This document shows, one piece after another, positions 9,546 to 20,829 of a stretch of DNA of 64,000 nucleotides (the first letter of the stretch is position 1; each line of letters starts with the position of its first letter). The translations under genes were made by a program, and so were the position numbers. The notes beneath the pieces were generated by a model that saw nothing but the letters and a program-made list of their open reading frames with translations, had not been told where the DNA came from and ran no database searches. This stretch comes from Linanthus parryae. Taxonomy: Eukaryota > Streptophyta > Magnoliopsida > Ericales > Polemoniaceae. Location: the NCBI GenBank assembly GCA_023055425.1, contig JALGPY010000003.1, forward strand, positions 53,305,891 to 53,369,890, read 5' to 3'.

Positions 9546-10745
9546 TGTGAAGTGTGCATTTTTAAATGGCTATTTACAAGAAAAAATTTATGTTGCTCAA
9601 CCTCCAGGTTTTGAAAATGGCAAGTTTCATTATCATGTTTACAAACTTGACAAAGCTCTTTATGGTTTAAAACAAGCTCCAAGAGCTTGGTATGAAAGAT
9701 TGTCAAAGTTTGTTCTTGAAAATGATTTCAAAAGAGGATTAGTAGGCAAGACCTTTTCATAAAGACTCGTGAGAAAGACATGCTTGTAGTTCAAATTTAT
9801 GTTGACGATATTCTGTTTGGAGCTACTAATGATCTTCTGTGCAAGTAATTCTCAAGTCTTATGAGCAGGGAATTTGAAATGAGCTTGATGGGAGAATTGA
9901 ATTTCTTTCTTGGACTTCATATCATCAGATGTAGAAAGGCATATTCTTACATCAAAGCAAGTACACAAGGGACTTGCTAAGAAAGTATAATATGTCTCCA
10001 AAGATATTAAGGCGCCCATGAGTTCTACACTATCTTTAGAGAAGGATGAATATGGTAAGAGTGTGAATGTGAAAGAATATAAAAGTATGATTGGATCATT
10101 ACTCTACCTCACAGCTAGTAGACCAGATATCATGTTCAGTGTGTGCATGTGTTCTAGATTTCAAGCTGATCCTAAAAAATCACACTTGACTGCAGTTAAA
10201 AGAATTTTTAGATATCTCAATGGTACCAAAGACTTAGGGCTTTGGTATCCTAAACATTCTAACTTCTCTTTGTGTGGCTATTCAGATGCTGAATTTGCAG
10301 GATATAAATTTGATAGGATGAGTACATCAGGGTGTTGCCAATTTCTTGGATCATCTTTAATTACCTGGCATTCAAAGAAGCAAAACTCAGTTGCACTATC
10401 AACAGCTGAAGCTGAATACATAACATCTAGAGCTTGCTGTTCACAGGTGTTATGGATAGCACAACAAATGAGAGATCTTGGATTTGATTTCAGAGATATA
10501 CCTTTCAAGTGTGACAACACAAGTGCAATGTCAAATACAAAGAATCGAGTTCAGCATTCCAGAACAAAACATATTGATGTTAGACATCACTTCATCAGAC
10601 ATCATGCTCAAAAGGTGATATTGTTCTTGAATTTGCTTCTACTAACTTGCAATTTGCAGATATCTGCACTAAACCATTGCCAGATGAAAGATTCTTAGCC
10701 TTAAGATTGGAATTGGGCATGCTAAATAAAGAAGCATTGGTTTAG
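9546..10745 (+). pseudogene. Copia RT-RNase H remnant at the duplication junction
   Basis: Starts abruptly in RT at VKCAFLNGYLQEK, continues PPGFENG, YGLKQAPRAWYERL, then a frameshift region holding the degraded YVDD-equivalent (near 9800), then a 226-codon RNase H frame: YLTASRPDIMFSVCMCSRFQ, GYSDAEFAGYK, ALSTAEAEYI, CDNTSAM, HSRTKHIDVRHHFI. The end of the domain is frameshifted. A polypurine tract (TTTAGGGGGAG, 10742) follows. It is closely related to the element at 52616-57008. Its 5' part is missing exactly at the duplication junction. Confidence 0.85.
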
Positions 10746-11188
10746 GGGGAGTTTCAGGTAATTTTAATGTGTTTCAAAGGTTTTAATTGATTTTCAAAGC
10801 CTTGAAAATCTTTTCAAAGCTTTGTGTATATGTGCATTACATCATACAGCTTTTCAAGGCATTGAAATCCTTTCTAAAGCCTTGAAAATAAGACTGCATG
10901 CTAGTTAGTCAATAAATTGGATCTTTCAATATTGGGTGTTATCTTTGTAGATAATTTCTCAATGTTGCCCTTCAATTTTCAAAAAACCTCTTCTCAGCCG
11001 AAACAGTAATATATCTTTTATTTCCAACGGCACACACAAAAATTTGAATATTTTGATTCAGCAGATCTTTAAAGATCTGAAAGAATATTTAGTTTCCTTT
11101 TCAAACTGAAACTCTCTTCTATTTATCTCCTTCTTTCTTTCTCTCCTTCGTATCTATCCTAACTCTCTCTTCTTCTCCACAAACCCTA
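10746..11188 (+). mobile_element. Copia post-pol leader region, copy 2
   Basis: Follows the copia polypurine tract. It has several CAAAGCCTTGAAAA-type palindromic words, then a pyrimidine-rich leader ending at the ATG at 11189. Same as 1-378. Possibly the 3' LTR or an untranslated region; ends not resolved. Confidence 0.5.
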
Positions 11189-11873
11189 ATGAGCACCAGA
11201 AGATCCTCATACAAAATCAAGATGGCTGGTGGTTCAAAGGCTGCAACAGAGAAGAAAAAGAAAGACCACTGTGGAAGAGGTACAGACCATCAGTGGGGAC
11301 TCCAGTTCAAAGACTCCAACAGCTGGAGATATGGCACCTCCTCCTTCCAATAATAAGGCCAAGAAAGAAGAGACACCAGTGTCCAGCAAAAGTAAGAAGA
11401 AGTCAATGGAGTCTGCACGAGAACAACATAAGGGAATTCCGATTGTCAGCCCTAAGAAGATAAAGAAGAAGGCTGACATAACTTACAAGGGAAAAGGAAA
11501 AGAGAATATCTACATTCAAGACTCGGATTCAGATGCAACCTCAAGCTCATATGAAGTTTATTCAGTTTCAAAAATGATGGAAAGAATAAAGATCTTCAAG
11601 AAGCTGAATAAGAATCCAGCATGGAATCTGAAAGAAAGAATCAGAAGAAAAAGTTCCTCTTTGACAAAGAAAAGGTCCTTTGTAAGGAAGAAACTGAAAC
11701 ATGGAAGGAAGGCATTAGCTGGGTTAACCTTCCTGTTTAACATTGTGATCAAGACCATAAGTTCAATCATTGAGGTTGTTGATGTGGCTCAACAAGAAGA
11801 AGAACAGGATGATGAGGGAGATAGTCAGGAAGAAGATGCAGAGCAGCAAGGAGATGAAGACCCTACCCCTTAA
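11189..11873 (+). CDS. Lys/Ser/Glu-rich ORF downstream of copia pol, copy 2
   Basis: Longer and better preserved than copy 1: after an early frame change near 11265 a continuous frame runs to a TAA at 11871-11873, giving a protein of more than 210 residues. The order is a basic N-terminus (KKKAK, KKIKKK, KGKGKE), a Ser/Asp segment (SDSDATSSSYEVYS), a second basic segment (KERIRRK, KKLKHGRK), a hydrophobic stretch (GLTFLFNIVIKTISSIIEVV), and a Glu/Gln/Asp-rich tail. The hydrophobic stretch could be a membrane segment or a helix. Family unknown; position suggests an accessory ORF of a copia element. Confidence 0.5.
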
Positions 11874-11971
11874 ATCTTGCCTACTCTTTATTCTCCTTTT
11901 CAAGGCCTTGAAAGCCTTTTCAAAGTCTTGAAAATTTATATTTTAAAACAATCTTTTCAAAAAGGGGGACT

Positions 11972-12343
11972 TTGAATACGATAAACTGCATTCCTTTCCC
12001 AGTTTTGTCTAGTAAACCACTGAGAATAAAAGCTATATGTTTGAATCAGCAGGTTGCTGGGAAGAAAGAGCAGAATATCCTTAAGTTTTCAGTAGATAAA
12101 TGTTCGAAATTAAATATTAAGGATTCTACTCCTCAATTTACATTAGAGAATACTGAGAAAGGAAAAGGCAAAAGGAAAAGGAAGCCCGACTCTTTGTTTA
12201 GACCAGATGAGGGATATTATTTCCTATTGCCTGATAAAGAAACTTCAGAAGAAAAAGAACAGACAGAAGCTTCTGTGCAGAAACATGTATGGTACTACTA
12301 TATTGCAACTCCTGATTTACGCTATATGATAAACCTTATTTGA
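11972..12343 (+). CDS. Unidentified conserved ORF, copy 2
   Basis: Counterpart of 1195-1533, open for about 120 codons and containing SSKPLRIKAICLNQQ, KGKGKRKRK, GYYFLLPDKE and VWYYYIATPDLRYM. It begins just after a purine tract (AAAAAGGGGGAC, about 11959). No start codon is decisive. Conservation of the open frame between copies is weak evidence for coding. No function can be assigned. Confidence 0.35.
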   Translation: MNTINCIPFPVLSSKPLRIKAICLNQQVAGKKEQNILKFSVDKCSKLNIKDSTPQFTLENTEKGKGKRKRKPDSLFRPDEGYYFLLPDKETSEEKEQTEASVQKHVWYYYIATPDLRYMINLI

Positions 12344-12533
12344 TTAGTCGGAATGCATAAGAAGAATGAGTTCATAATATTCGGCTAGAATTAAGTAAGT
12401 TATCCAACTAATGACGCAATGAGGCTGCATAGCACTTTAATATTCTGTTGGGTCACTAATTTTCAATTTATGTTCTCCTCATTCACGTCACATATTTTTC
12501 CTTTTAACGACCACGGAAGATTATGATACTAAC

Positions 12534-13813
12534 TGTTGGATTGAATACTAAAATCCATGATTTTTGTATTGGATTATATGAATTTGATATTTATGAGAAT
12601 GGTTTTGGGCAATGTTTTTGCATTATATTATTATTGTGCATAGTTGTCTATTGTTCTGCATAGTAGAATATCTGGTGTGTAGAGTATAGCTTACACACAG
12701 AAGATCGTATCTTCGGTTCTTGTGGAATGAAAGTTGTGAGTTCACAATATAGATGGAATTAGACAAACCATCGGAACGATTGTAGCACATTGTTTTAGTA
12801 GGTCTATCTTGGCTACAGGAAACAGTATGGTTCATACTATAGTTTCAACTCAATGTGCTAGTATACTTTGTGTATATTGAACAGGACCAAGTTGAGATCA
12901 TTGTCTTTGTACTGACATAATAAGACAAGCTATGTCTCATGGTTATTATGATTACTTATGCTCTTAATCCTTAGATAGTCAATGTGCACATGTATTAAGT
13001 AGTTATTGCTTTGACAAGTCAAGTGATTGAGATTCCTATGGAATCAATAACCTCGATGAGTTGGGTGATACTATTGAGTCCATGGTGTAAATTGATATAT
13101 CGAAGGAATCCATGTCCCGGTTATGGGATTGATGATATCCCCTTGATGAAGCTTATAAGTTTTGATTATGTCAAACCCTGCAGGTAGATTACTTGGTAAT
13201 CTGGACATATCGAATAAGTTAAGTGGTAATGATCAAGGAAATGGGAAGAGGTCGATTAAATGAATTAGTCAGTAATTAATTTAATCGACGGATATCTGTA
13301 ATCTTGACATGGGGAGATAATAAGTATTTAATAACAGGAGCTCGAAATATTAGTTTTGAGAATATGGACAGGAGTGCAATAACAGTTATTTAGTGGTACT
13401 AACTGTTATTAACTTTATTCGGACTAGGTTCGGGTGGAACCAGAAGTCCTAATAAAGTTAGGAGTCTGATTCGTATTTTCTCCTCCAGGTCCCTCCCGTA
13501 GCCTATATAAGTGTCCTTAGTCTTCAGAATTCGTATGCTTAAGTTACACACCGAAATCTAGGGTTTCGAGAGTAAGAGCAATTCGTCTGGAGGCCAAGAA
13601 GGATTCTGGAAGCAGCAAGCCCACACTTGCATCCAGGAGGAACTTCAGGAATACGGGAGAAGATCCGGAGTGTTCAGACCTACATCAGATAGCTTGGACG
13701 CAGGTATGAACCCTAATTCCGCCTAGTAGGGCTTCTAGCATTCATGTTGAAACAAGTTTTAATCGGTATAGCAGACATGCAATCGAACTGGTCCGGGGAT
13801 TCGCCTCCCTTCA
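12534..13813 (+). mobile_element. 1280 bp solo LTR with 5 bp target duplication (copy 2 only)
   Basis: Begins TGTTGGATTGAATAC and ends CGCCTCCCTTCA, flanked by CTAAC at 12529-12533 and 13814-13818. Copy 1 has the uninterrupted site near 1720. Inside is a TATA-like GCCTATATAAGTG at about 13501 followed by an apparent transcribed leader (AATCTAGGGTTTCGAGAG), the arrangement of an LTR promoter. No coding domains. Which superfamily it belongs to cannot be read from the LTR alone. Confidence 0.88.
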
Positions 13814-13818
13814 CTAAC

Positions 13819-14472
13819 TTGGCTTGAACCCCTTGTAGTTCTCATTTTACAGGACTGAATTTTATATGATGCTTATTAAAAGAAAAATTATATGATGCTA
13901 CGTTGCTAACTTAGGTATTCAGATAGTTTGCCGAAGAAATGATTGGTCGTGTGATAGAAGTTCGGCGGCCATTGGATCAGAGGTACGTATTGTTGTAGCT
14001 TTGAGGTTACTTCTGCTCTATCTTTGTTACCTAGTTCTTGAATCAATTGATTGGTTGAGCTCATTTGATCTAGTTTTTTGGTTTGATTAATACTTTCCTT
14101 TTTTCTTTTAATGGATAAGCTTTTATACTCACGAAATATTTCCTGCTTATATTATACAAACCACCAAACAAACTAGTCAAACATTCATTTTAAGTGAGAC
14201 AAGGTACATAGAGTAACATTATTTCTCAAAAAAAAAGTTACTTAACATTAGAACAGAACCAAACGACAAGAGAAGGTAGTTTCCAAAGAATCCCCAATTC
14301 CAAGAATCTTCCTAACAAACACAAAATTTCAACTTATATTATTGGACTTCGCTCAGCATCATTTTCCGTTGAGGGAAATTTTATATTTTTTCCTTCAGAT
14401 ATTGTGTCTCCTTACAAGAAGACTCATCCAATAGACATGCTGGGAAAAGATTGGTGTGCTATATGTCGCCTA
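13819..14472. other. Unassigned spacer, copy 2
   Basis: Same sequence as about 1727-2380 of copy 1. AT-rich, no gene or RNA recognised. Confidence 0.6.
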
Positions 14473-14825
14473 TGTTATGACAAACCACCTCACGAACGAA
14501 GAACGAATAAAAGAAGAACACGGGATTTTACGTGGTTCGCTAGCGAAGAAATTCGCTAACTACGTCCACGGCGAAAAAGCGCCCTTTATTCATTTAAGAG
14601 GAACAATTACACTCTTATTTGCATATCTAGTAGAGAGGCTACTAGCTCCTTTACCTAGTATTAGTGAGGAGGTGAGAATCACCTCACTTGACGATGTGGG
14701 ACAAATACACTCCACCGCCCCACTTTTGTTTCCTTAGCTACCCTACTGCCTTTGACCATAATTCAAACCCTTGGTCCAATTTGTTTTCAGCGCGTTTGAC
14801 TTTCACAATTCAAGGAACCTCAACA
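14473..14825 (-). mobile_element. 3' LTR of reverse-strand copia element, copy 2
   Basis: 353 bp, TGTTATGACA…CCTCAACA, counterpart of 2381-2732. It is followed at about 14828 by the polypurine-tract complement TCTCCACCTTG. Confidence 0.85.
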
Positions 14826-14962
14826 AATCTCCACCTTGACTTGAATTCTCCATCAACAGCAGCTTCCTCTTCTCGTAAATAAAGCTACGTCTTCTCCGCA
14901 CCCAATGTCTCTCGTCACAGAGACTCACTGGCCCCACCGGGTCCGACATGCCCCTAAGGGCC

Positions 14963-15631
14963 TCACTGGCTCAATATGTTGAGCAATTCCAGACAATGCT
15001 GGAACTTGCTCTTCGGAACCGGCTTGGTGAACATATCTGCAGGGTTTTCAGCTGTCCCCACCTTCTTCACCTTGATCCCGCTCTCGTTTCTTAGAAAATG
15101 ATACCTGACGTCGATATGCTTGGTCCTTTCATGATGAACATGGTCCTTAGTCAAGCAAATCGCAGTCAAGCTATCACAGTTGACTATCGCTTGAACTTGA
15201 AGTAGGCCTAGATCATTGACCATACCTTTAACCCATATTGCCTCCTTTACTGTTTCCGTTAGAGCCATGTACTCCGCCTCCGTCGTCGATAAAGTTACCG
15301 TCGGCTGTAGCGTCGCCTTCCAACTCACAACAGATGCTCCCAGAGCAAATACATAGCCCGTCATTGATCTTCTACTATCAACATTCCCTGCATAGTCCGC
15401 ATCCGAGAAACCAGCTACCAAAATGTCTTCATTAGCCCCATAACATAGGCCAATGTCTGACGTACCCTTAAGGTACCTGGATATTCGCTTCACCGCCTGC
15501 CAATGGTCCTTCCCTGTATGAGCCATAAAACGACTAACCACACTAACAGCGAATGCTATGTCCGGTCGAGTACAGACCATAGGGAACTTGCTTAAGGGGG
15601 AAAACCCATAGAAAATGCGTGTAGTCATCAA
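14963..15631 (-). pseudogene. Copia RNase H domain, copy 2
   Basis: Counterpart of 2873-3541 and slightly better conserved: VCTRPDIAFAVSVVSRFM, GFSDADYAGN, LSTTEAEYMAL, NCDSLTAICLTKD, HHERTKHIDVRYHFL, and TAENPADMFTKPV near the C-terminus. The reading frame is intact but has no RT upstream, so it cannot be functional pol. Confidence 0.85.
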
Positions 15632-15998
15632 GTAGTAGCAGGTAGTATTTGCAGTGCGATTTGCTTAGTATCGGAGATGTCCATAAATCACTATGAATAA
15701 TGTCAAATGGACTAGAAGTAGAAGACGTAGACGGTGAAAAAGGCAAACGCACATGTTTACTAATTTGACAAGCATGACAAAGAGTTTCTGAATTAATCCT
15801 ACTACAAGAAACGAAATGACTACTACGAAGAGAATCTAAAGCTAGGCACCCGGGATGACCAATGCTGGTATGCCAAAAAGGAGCAGGAAGAGTAGAAAAA
15901 GAGACATCAGACAATGGTGGTGGGGCAGGCTGGAATGGATAGAGATCACCCGAACTGTTGCTCCTCTGTAAAAGAGCTCCCGAGCGAAGGTCCTTCAC
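15632..15998 (-). pseudogene. Copia pre-integrase and integrase start, copy 2
   Basis: Reads FWHTSIGHPG, CHACQISKH, FDIIHSDLWTSP, then on through KYYLLLLDDYTHFLWVFPLKQ, which is the integrase core past the first catalytic Asp. It then runs out of frame into RNase H sequence. The junction marks the internal deletion of about 500-600 codons that both copies share. Confidence 0.8.
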
Positions 15999-16209
15999 AG
16001 AAAACCAAAAGGGTCAAACTGAACGGAAACATTATTGTCAGTTGTGACGAACATAAACTAGGTTTCTGATAACATTTGGGGTGAGTAAGACATTTCTAAG
16101 GTGAAGGGAACGGGAGTTTGTGGTAAGGGTGTGATTGTCGGATCCTTTCACTGGAATGCTAGAGCCGTTTCCCACAAGTATGTTATGAGAAGGACAAGAT
16201 GACGAGAGA

Positions 16210-16775
16210 GAGGAGAGTATACAAGACTGCGGAGTGAGATGAGTAGATGCACCGGGGTCGAGATACCAAGTCTGATCTGGAACTTAGAGTGTGAGACCCC
16301 AAATCAGTAGCAGTCGGGTAGACAGAAGCAGCTGTGATAGCCTGTGGTCGCGCAGCCGGTGGTGGGCCGAGTAGGCCAGCAGTGTTGGGTCTAGGAGTGC
16401 TCCAAATCGTAGTCGGGTAAGGACAAGGGGGTACTTGTCCCGTGGGGCAGGAGCACAAGACCCATGAGCCATGAGAGCCCTGAGGTGCAGCAGGGGGCGT
16501 CGGAGCAGCTGGTTAATTTCCCCCTTTACCGGATTGCGACGTCCGTTCCTGCCATTCCTGCGCTGTCCTCCGCCATGGTTACCATTCCCGCCGCTATGGT
16601 GACCGCCGGACTGAGGAGTGAACGCATTCGGTTTTCGGTTCAAAGGAGTCGAAACCAACACCTGATGCGGGCTAGGTTGAATTGGCTCCTGTCGAGCAAG
16701 AAGACGCTCGTGTAGCCGTATCATAGAAACTGCAGAGAGATACTCCCGAGTGGGACGAGTCTGCTGAATGATCAT
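16210..16775 (-). pseudogene. Copia gag C-terminus and protease, copy 2
   Basis: Same as 4140-4701. The Gly/His/Asn-rich gag linker is followed by the protease site at about 16250, which here reads LDPGAS rather than LDSGAS; the change of the residue next to the catalytic Asp would itself inactivate the protease. Frameshifts separate gag and protease. Confidence 0.7.
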
Positions 16776-16794
16776 GCCAACCCCGGTGTAGGTA

Positions 16795-17085
16795 GAAGTG
16801 AGACATTCTTGCCACTATTAGTTCATGTTCGTTCTTTAGATTGATCGATGAATAGTACCCCATACTATCGACTAGAAGTGGATTTGGAAGCTCCCTGTCC
16901 ATCCAAAATTGTGCTTTTTCTCCGGGATACTTTCCCACGAGAAACTTCATACTAATGAAGCCCGTAGTTGTATCATGCCTGAGCAGAAAAGGCTCTCCCC
17001 TGTTAATGAACTTATATATGAGTCCTTGCCCATTTATCCATAGACCGTCCCCTGCTTGGTGACCTGTTGAGGCTCCTTGATCCAC
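16795..17085 (-). CDS. Unidentified ORF fragment, copy 2
   Basis: Counterpart of 4720-5011: GDGLWINGQGLIYKFINR, RHDTTTGFISMKFLVGKYPG, QFWMDRELPNPLLVDS. Family not recognised. It is bounded by copia gag on one side and an RNase H scrap on the other. Confidence 0.3.
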
Positions 17086-17224
17086 CTAGCAACTTCAGTT
17101 TGGACCCCTTTACTCCCTTCTCCTCCTATTGTTTGATAACGACTCTTCTAGTTATAGCTTAAAGAGTCATTGGCAAACAACCTTTAACTTTGCATGCTGA
17201 AGGATTTCGAAAAGGAGAAATAAT

Positions 17225-17494
17225 TTGGTTTTTGGTTATAGTCCATCCCCTCTACTACTCTGTTTCTTAGCCAAAACAATTAAAGATGATGTGTGTAGCT
17301 GGCTATTCTACACGGATGACTATAGCACTAAGAGTATTATTGTCCCCAGAACTTTTCACTGGAGGAGGCCTACTACTTGTTGGACTAAATTGAATACCGA
17401 TGTAGCTTGGACCCAAAATGGTGTTGGTGTGGGAGATCTGTTAAGAAATTCTAGTGGGGATTGTTCTATACTTATGATCCTTATCATATCATAG
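17225..17494 (+). pseudogene. RNase H (RVT_3-like) fragment, copy 2
   Basis: Frame with WRRPTTCWTKLNTDVAWTQN and GVGVGDLLRNSSGDC, the first two strands of a plant LINE-type RNase H domain, including the first catalytic Asp. It ends after about 60 residues of the domain, so it is a fragment. Better preserved than 5150-5430. Confidence 0.6.
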
Positions 17495-17519
17495 TGCAGA
17501 GACTATTATGGTGAAATGT

Positions 17520-18145
17520 AAGCTGTTGGCAACTGAACTTCACAGATTCCTGCTGCAGAATGAGCAATGAGCATAAACGGTATCGGCCGACGTATCGGTT
17601 TCAGTCCCAGGTAACGGAATAGGCCCATATAAGAGAAATTGTAACGGAAATCGAGAACCGAATGCGCGAATGTTAACAAGTCATTTAAAAAAAAAACTTT
17701 CAAAACCTTATTTTTATACATACCTATAGATACACACTACTTACTCTTTACAAGATGATCAAATAAACATACGAAAACGAGGAGGGAGAGAGCCGCTCAG
17801 TGGTCGTCGGTCAGGTAAAAAACAGAGTGAAATCAAAACTTTTGAAACTTGCAAATCCGAGGGAAGAAATTGGCGAGATGGGTTACTCTCTCTCAATTGA
17901 ATGGTATCGATGTCGAGTTTCTACGGGTTTGTAATCAGATTATGGCTTTTCTTCTCCGACAATCCACGTCTCTACTAATTCGTTGATGAAATGAGTGTAT
18001 CTCCTAATTTCAAAGATAATGGTGTGTATCGGCCATTATGAATGTGATTCCCATTCACGTACAACTATTGGGCTGTTGCCACTGCCAATTCAGCTACATA
18101 TCGGCCGTAACATTACGAAAAGATTCTTGGGCTTTAAGTCCCGGT
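17520..18145. other. Spacer upstream of kinase hairpin, copy 2
   Basis: Counterpart of about 5450-6083. The A-run is shorter here (about 17686-17694). No intact gene. Confidence 0.5.
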
Positions 18146-18667
18146 ACCTCTACTATGGCAGTAGTCCACCACATTGATAAGTTGGCGGAGATACTTCCTC
18201 ACCTCCCCCTCCTCAAGCTTCCCTTTCGCTACCTTCTCAAAAAGCTTGCCGCCTCTAAGATATTCCATAACGAGATACATTTTTGTCTTGGTTGCCATCA
18301 CTTCATAGAGTCTCACGATGTCTGGGTGTTTGACCCTCCTCATTACATGAATTTCTCGCTCCAGGTTTAGTTACAGCGAGATTCGACAAGCTTTTTCCAT
18401 CAAGACCATTGACAAAGAAAAGCTTGTCAAATCATCGTTGTTACTAAACCTGGAGCGAGAAATACATGTCATGAGGAGGGTCCGACACCCAAACATCGTG
18501 AGACTCTATGAAGTGATGGCAACCAAGACAAAAATATAGCTCGTTATGGAATATCTCAAAGGCGGCGAGCTTTTTGAGAAGGTAGCGAAATGGAAGCTTG
18601 AGGAGGGGGAGGCGAGGAAGTATTTCCGCAAACATATCAATGAGGTGGACTTTTGCCATAGTAGAGG
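18146..18667. repeat. Inverted CIPK-type kinase fragment hairpin, copy 2
   Basis: Same architecture as 6084-6605: left arm 18146-18395 (kinase on minus strand), loop about 22 nt, right arm 18418-18667 (kinase on plus strand). The arms appear somewhat more alike than in copy 1; for example both arms encode [16 protein letters not shown] when read antisense. Both copies retain the full fold-back, so pairing has survived since the duplication. Confidence 0.85.
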
Positions 18668-18739
18668 TGTACGAGTTAGGAGTTAGGCTCCTAATGTTAT
18701 TTGAGGAGATGGATCTATGTATTAGAAGTGTAGCAACGA

Positions 18740-20829
18740 GGACTTTCGGAGATTCTAAAGGAAGTGGACCGGCATCTAAAGAAACATGGTGGTGGAGTGA
18801 TTATGTCCAAAAAAGTCAGTTACAACGTAGAGAGTGAAACAAAGTTTATTTACTTGTGGGAACAATGAGACCCTTGAGAGATATAAAGTCATTACAGCCT
18901 AACCTAACAAAGTGGTTAGAGAGGCCAATGCAAGACTGTTTGATGGTTATGAAAGACTAAATTATAAGGATGGCGAGAGTGTTACGTGTGTGTAATTGCA
19001 AGAATTAGAGAGAAATAGAAAATGGAAGGACTTAGAGCTACATTAAGTGTATTAAGAATAGTGAGATAGAGTTTAAGTTAAGGATGATGAGATTAAGGAA
19101 AGGTGGAGAGTTATTCTGATAATCTCATTATTAAAAAATGTCCTGGTGACTTGAGGTATAGGATCTTAATGGCTCGAGTTTATACTCAAACAATAAATTT
19201 ACTCGTAAAGTAAGAGAAACTGAGGTCAAAGATACGTTGGAAAAGATGAAAGTGGGGAAGGCTGTACGGCCTGCTAGGATTCCTATCAAAGAGTCTAAGT
19301 CGTTAGGTGACAGATAAATGGCAAATTTGATTTCTCTCTTTACTAAAATATTCAAAGCTGCAAAAAAATATTCGAAGCTGCTACAGTTATTGAGCTATGA
19401 AACTTATAAGTCATGCATTGAATTTTGGGAGCTTGTTATTGAGATGAAATTAAGATGTGAAACAATAGTCACCCAAAATCAATTTTTTTATATGTCAGAG
19501 CATCCGAACTATGGAGCCTATATTCTTACTTGTGTGTTTAACGGAGAAGTACAGAGGAAATAAAAAGTACCTACATTTTTAGTGTTTGTAGAATTAGTGA
19601 AGGCATATGATCCCTAGAGAGCTAATATGGAAAATCTTGGAGAAAAATGGGTACCAATTTAATATATTGGATTTATTAAGGAAATGTACAAGGGATCAGT
19701 TAATAGCTTGAGGACAGCGGGAGGAAAGACACTAACGGTAGGCTTGAGTGTTGAATCCCAACATGTTTTGGTAATAGATGAGGTTACAAGGAGCATCCAT
19801 GATGATATCTCGTGATGTATTATATTTCATGATGGTATAGTTTTGATTTGTGAAACAAAGAGTGGTAAATGCGGTAAGTTAGAATTGCCGAATATTCAGA
19901 ATCTACAGGATTTAGGATTAGTCCCCACCATGACAGAGTAAATGGATACAAGTTTGGTGGCCATTACAGAGAGGGAGAAAATGCAATTACTATTAGTGAG
20001 CAAGATGTGCCAATGAAAGATCATTTAATGTTGTAAGAATGGCAAGGGGGATAAATATAAAACCATATATTCTTTGTAAACTAAATGAGTGCATGACCGT
20101 GTGCATTAAAGGAGGAAATAGATAGATCAAGCTATAAAAGGAAAACAATGAAGCTCGCACAGTATATGTTGTCGACTATGATTTTTGTGTTAAAAACGTC
20201 CATGACGATGGTGGTGGGTGAGACAGCTCGGTCATCTTCTGTGAAAGGACAGTAAAAGCGACTGAAAACAACTCTTCAATTTTTAAAATAAATTAATATT
20301 AAAAAAATCAATTATAAGAACTTACTGTGTGTTGTTTTATTTCGAGTAAAATAAGAATCGATTTATTATTTTTCTATTTGAGAAATAAAAAACTTTTCTT
20401 TTATGTAAACTTTGTGGGTAGAAAGAGTAATTATCATCTAATATATGTGAACAAGTTTCCTCAGTTAAATTATGGTATAATGAGGACAACAACATTTACT
20501 CAATTAAATTAGGGTATATATTGAAAATAAATTTTCAGACAGAGTTGAAGGCTCATCTAATCAGGTAATTCATGGTGGAAAATATTTTGGCAACAAAAGC
20601 TACCAAAAATATATATTTTTCCAATCTGTTGAGGTATGCACTAGGGACTCCATACAAGATCAAACCTATCGAGAAGGGGCGTGGAAATACCTGTGTCTTG
20701 CCCAGTGAGTGGTGAGGAGGAAGAAACCGAGTCCCATTTGTTTCGAAGATGCAAAACTTCAAGAGATTTGTGGAAAAGTCTTCTTCATCTCCCACTATGT
20801 GAAAATGCAGCAGTATCCTTCTGATCAGA
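18740..20829 (+). pseudogene. LINE reverse transcriptase pseudogene, copy 2
   Basis: Frameshifted LINE ORF2 without the MITE and solo LTR seen in copy 1. Words: GSGPASKETWWWSDYVQKS, RLTKW-type linker pieces, then RT segments including the degenerate active site near 19835 (CIIFHDGIVLIC). An extra stretch at about 19295-19480 is absent from copy 1. The zf-RVT region follows (RDSIQDQTYREGAWKYL; then CPVSGEEEETESHLFRRC and CKTSRDLWKSLLHL in another frame near 20690-20790). Confidence 0.75.
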
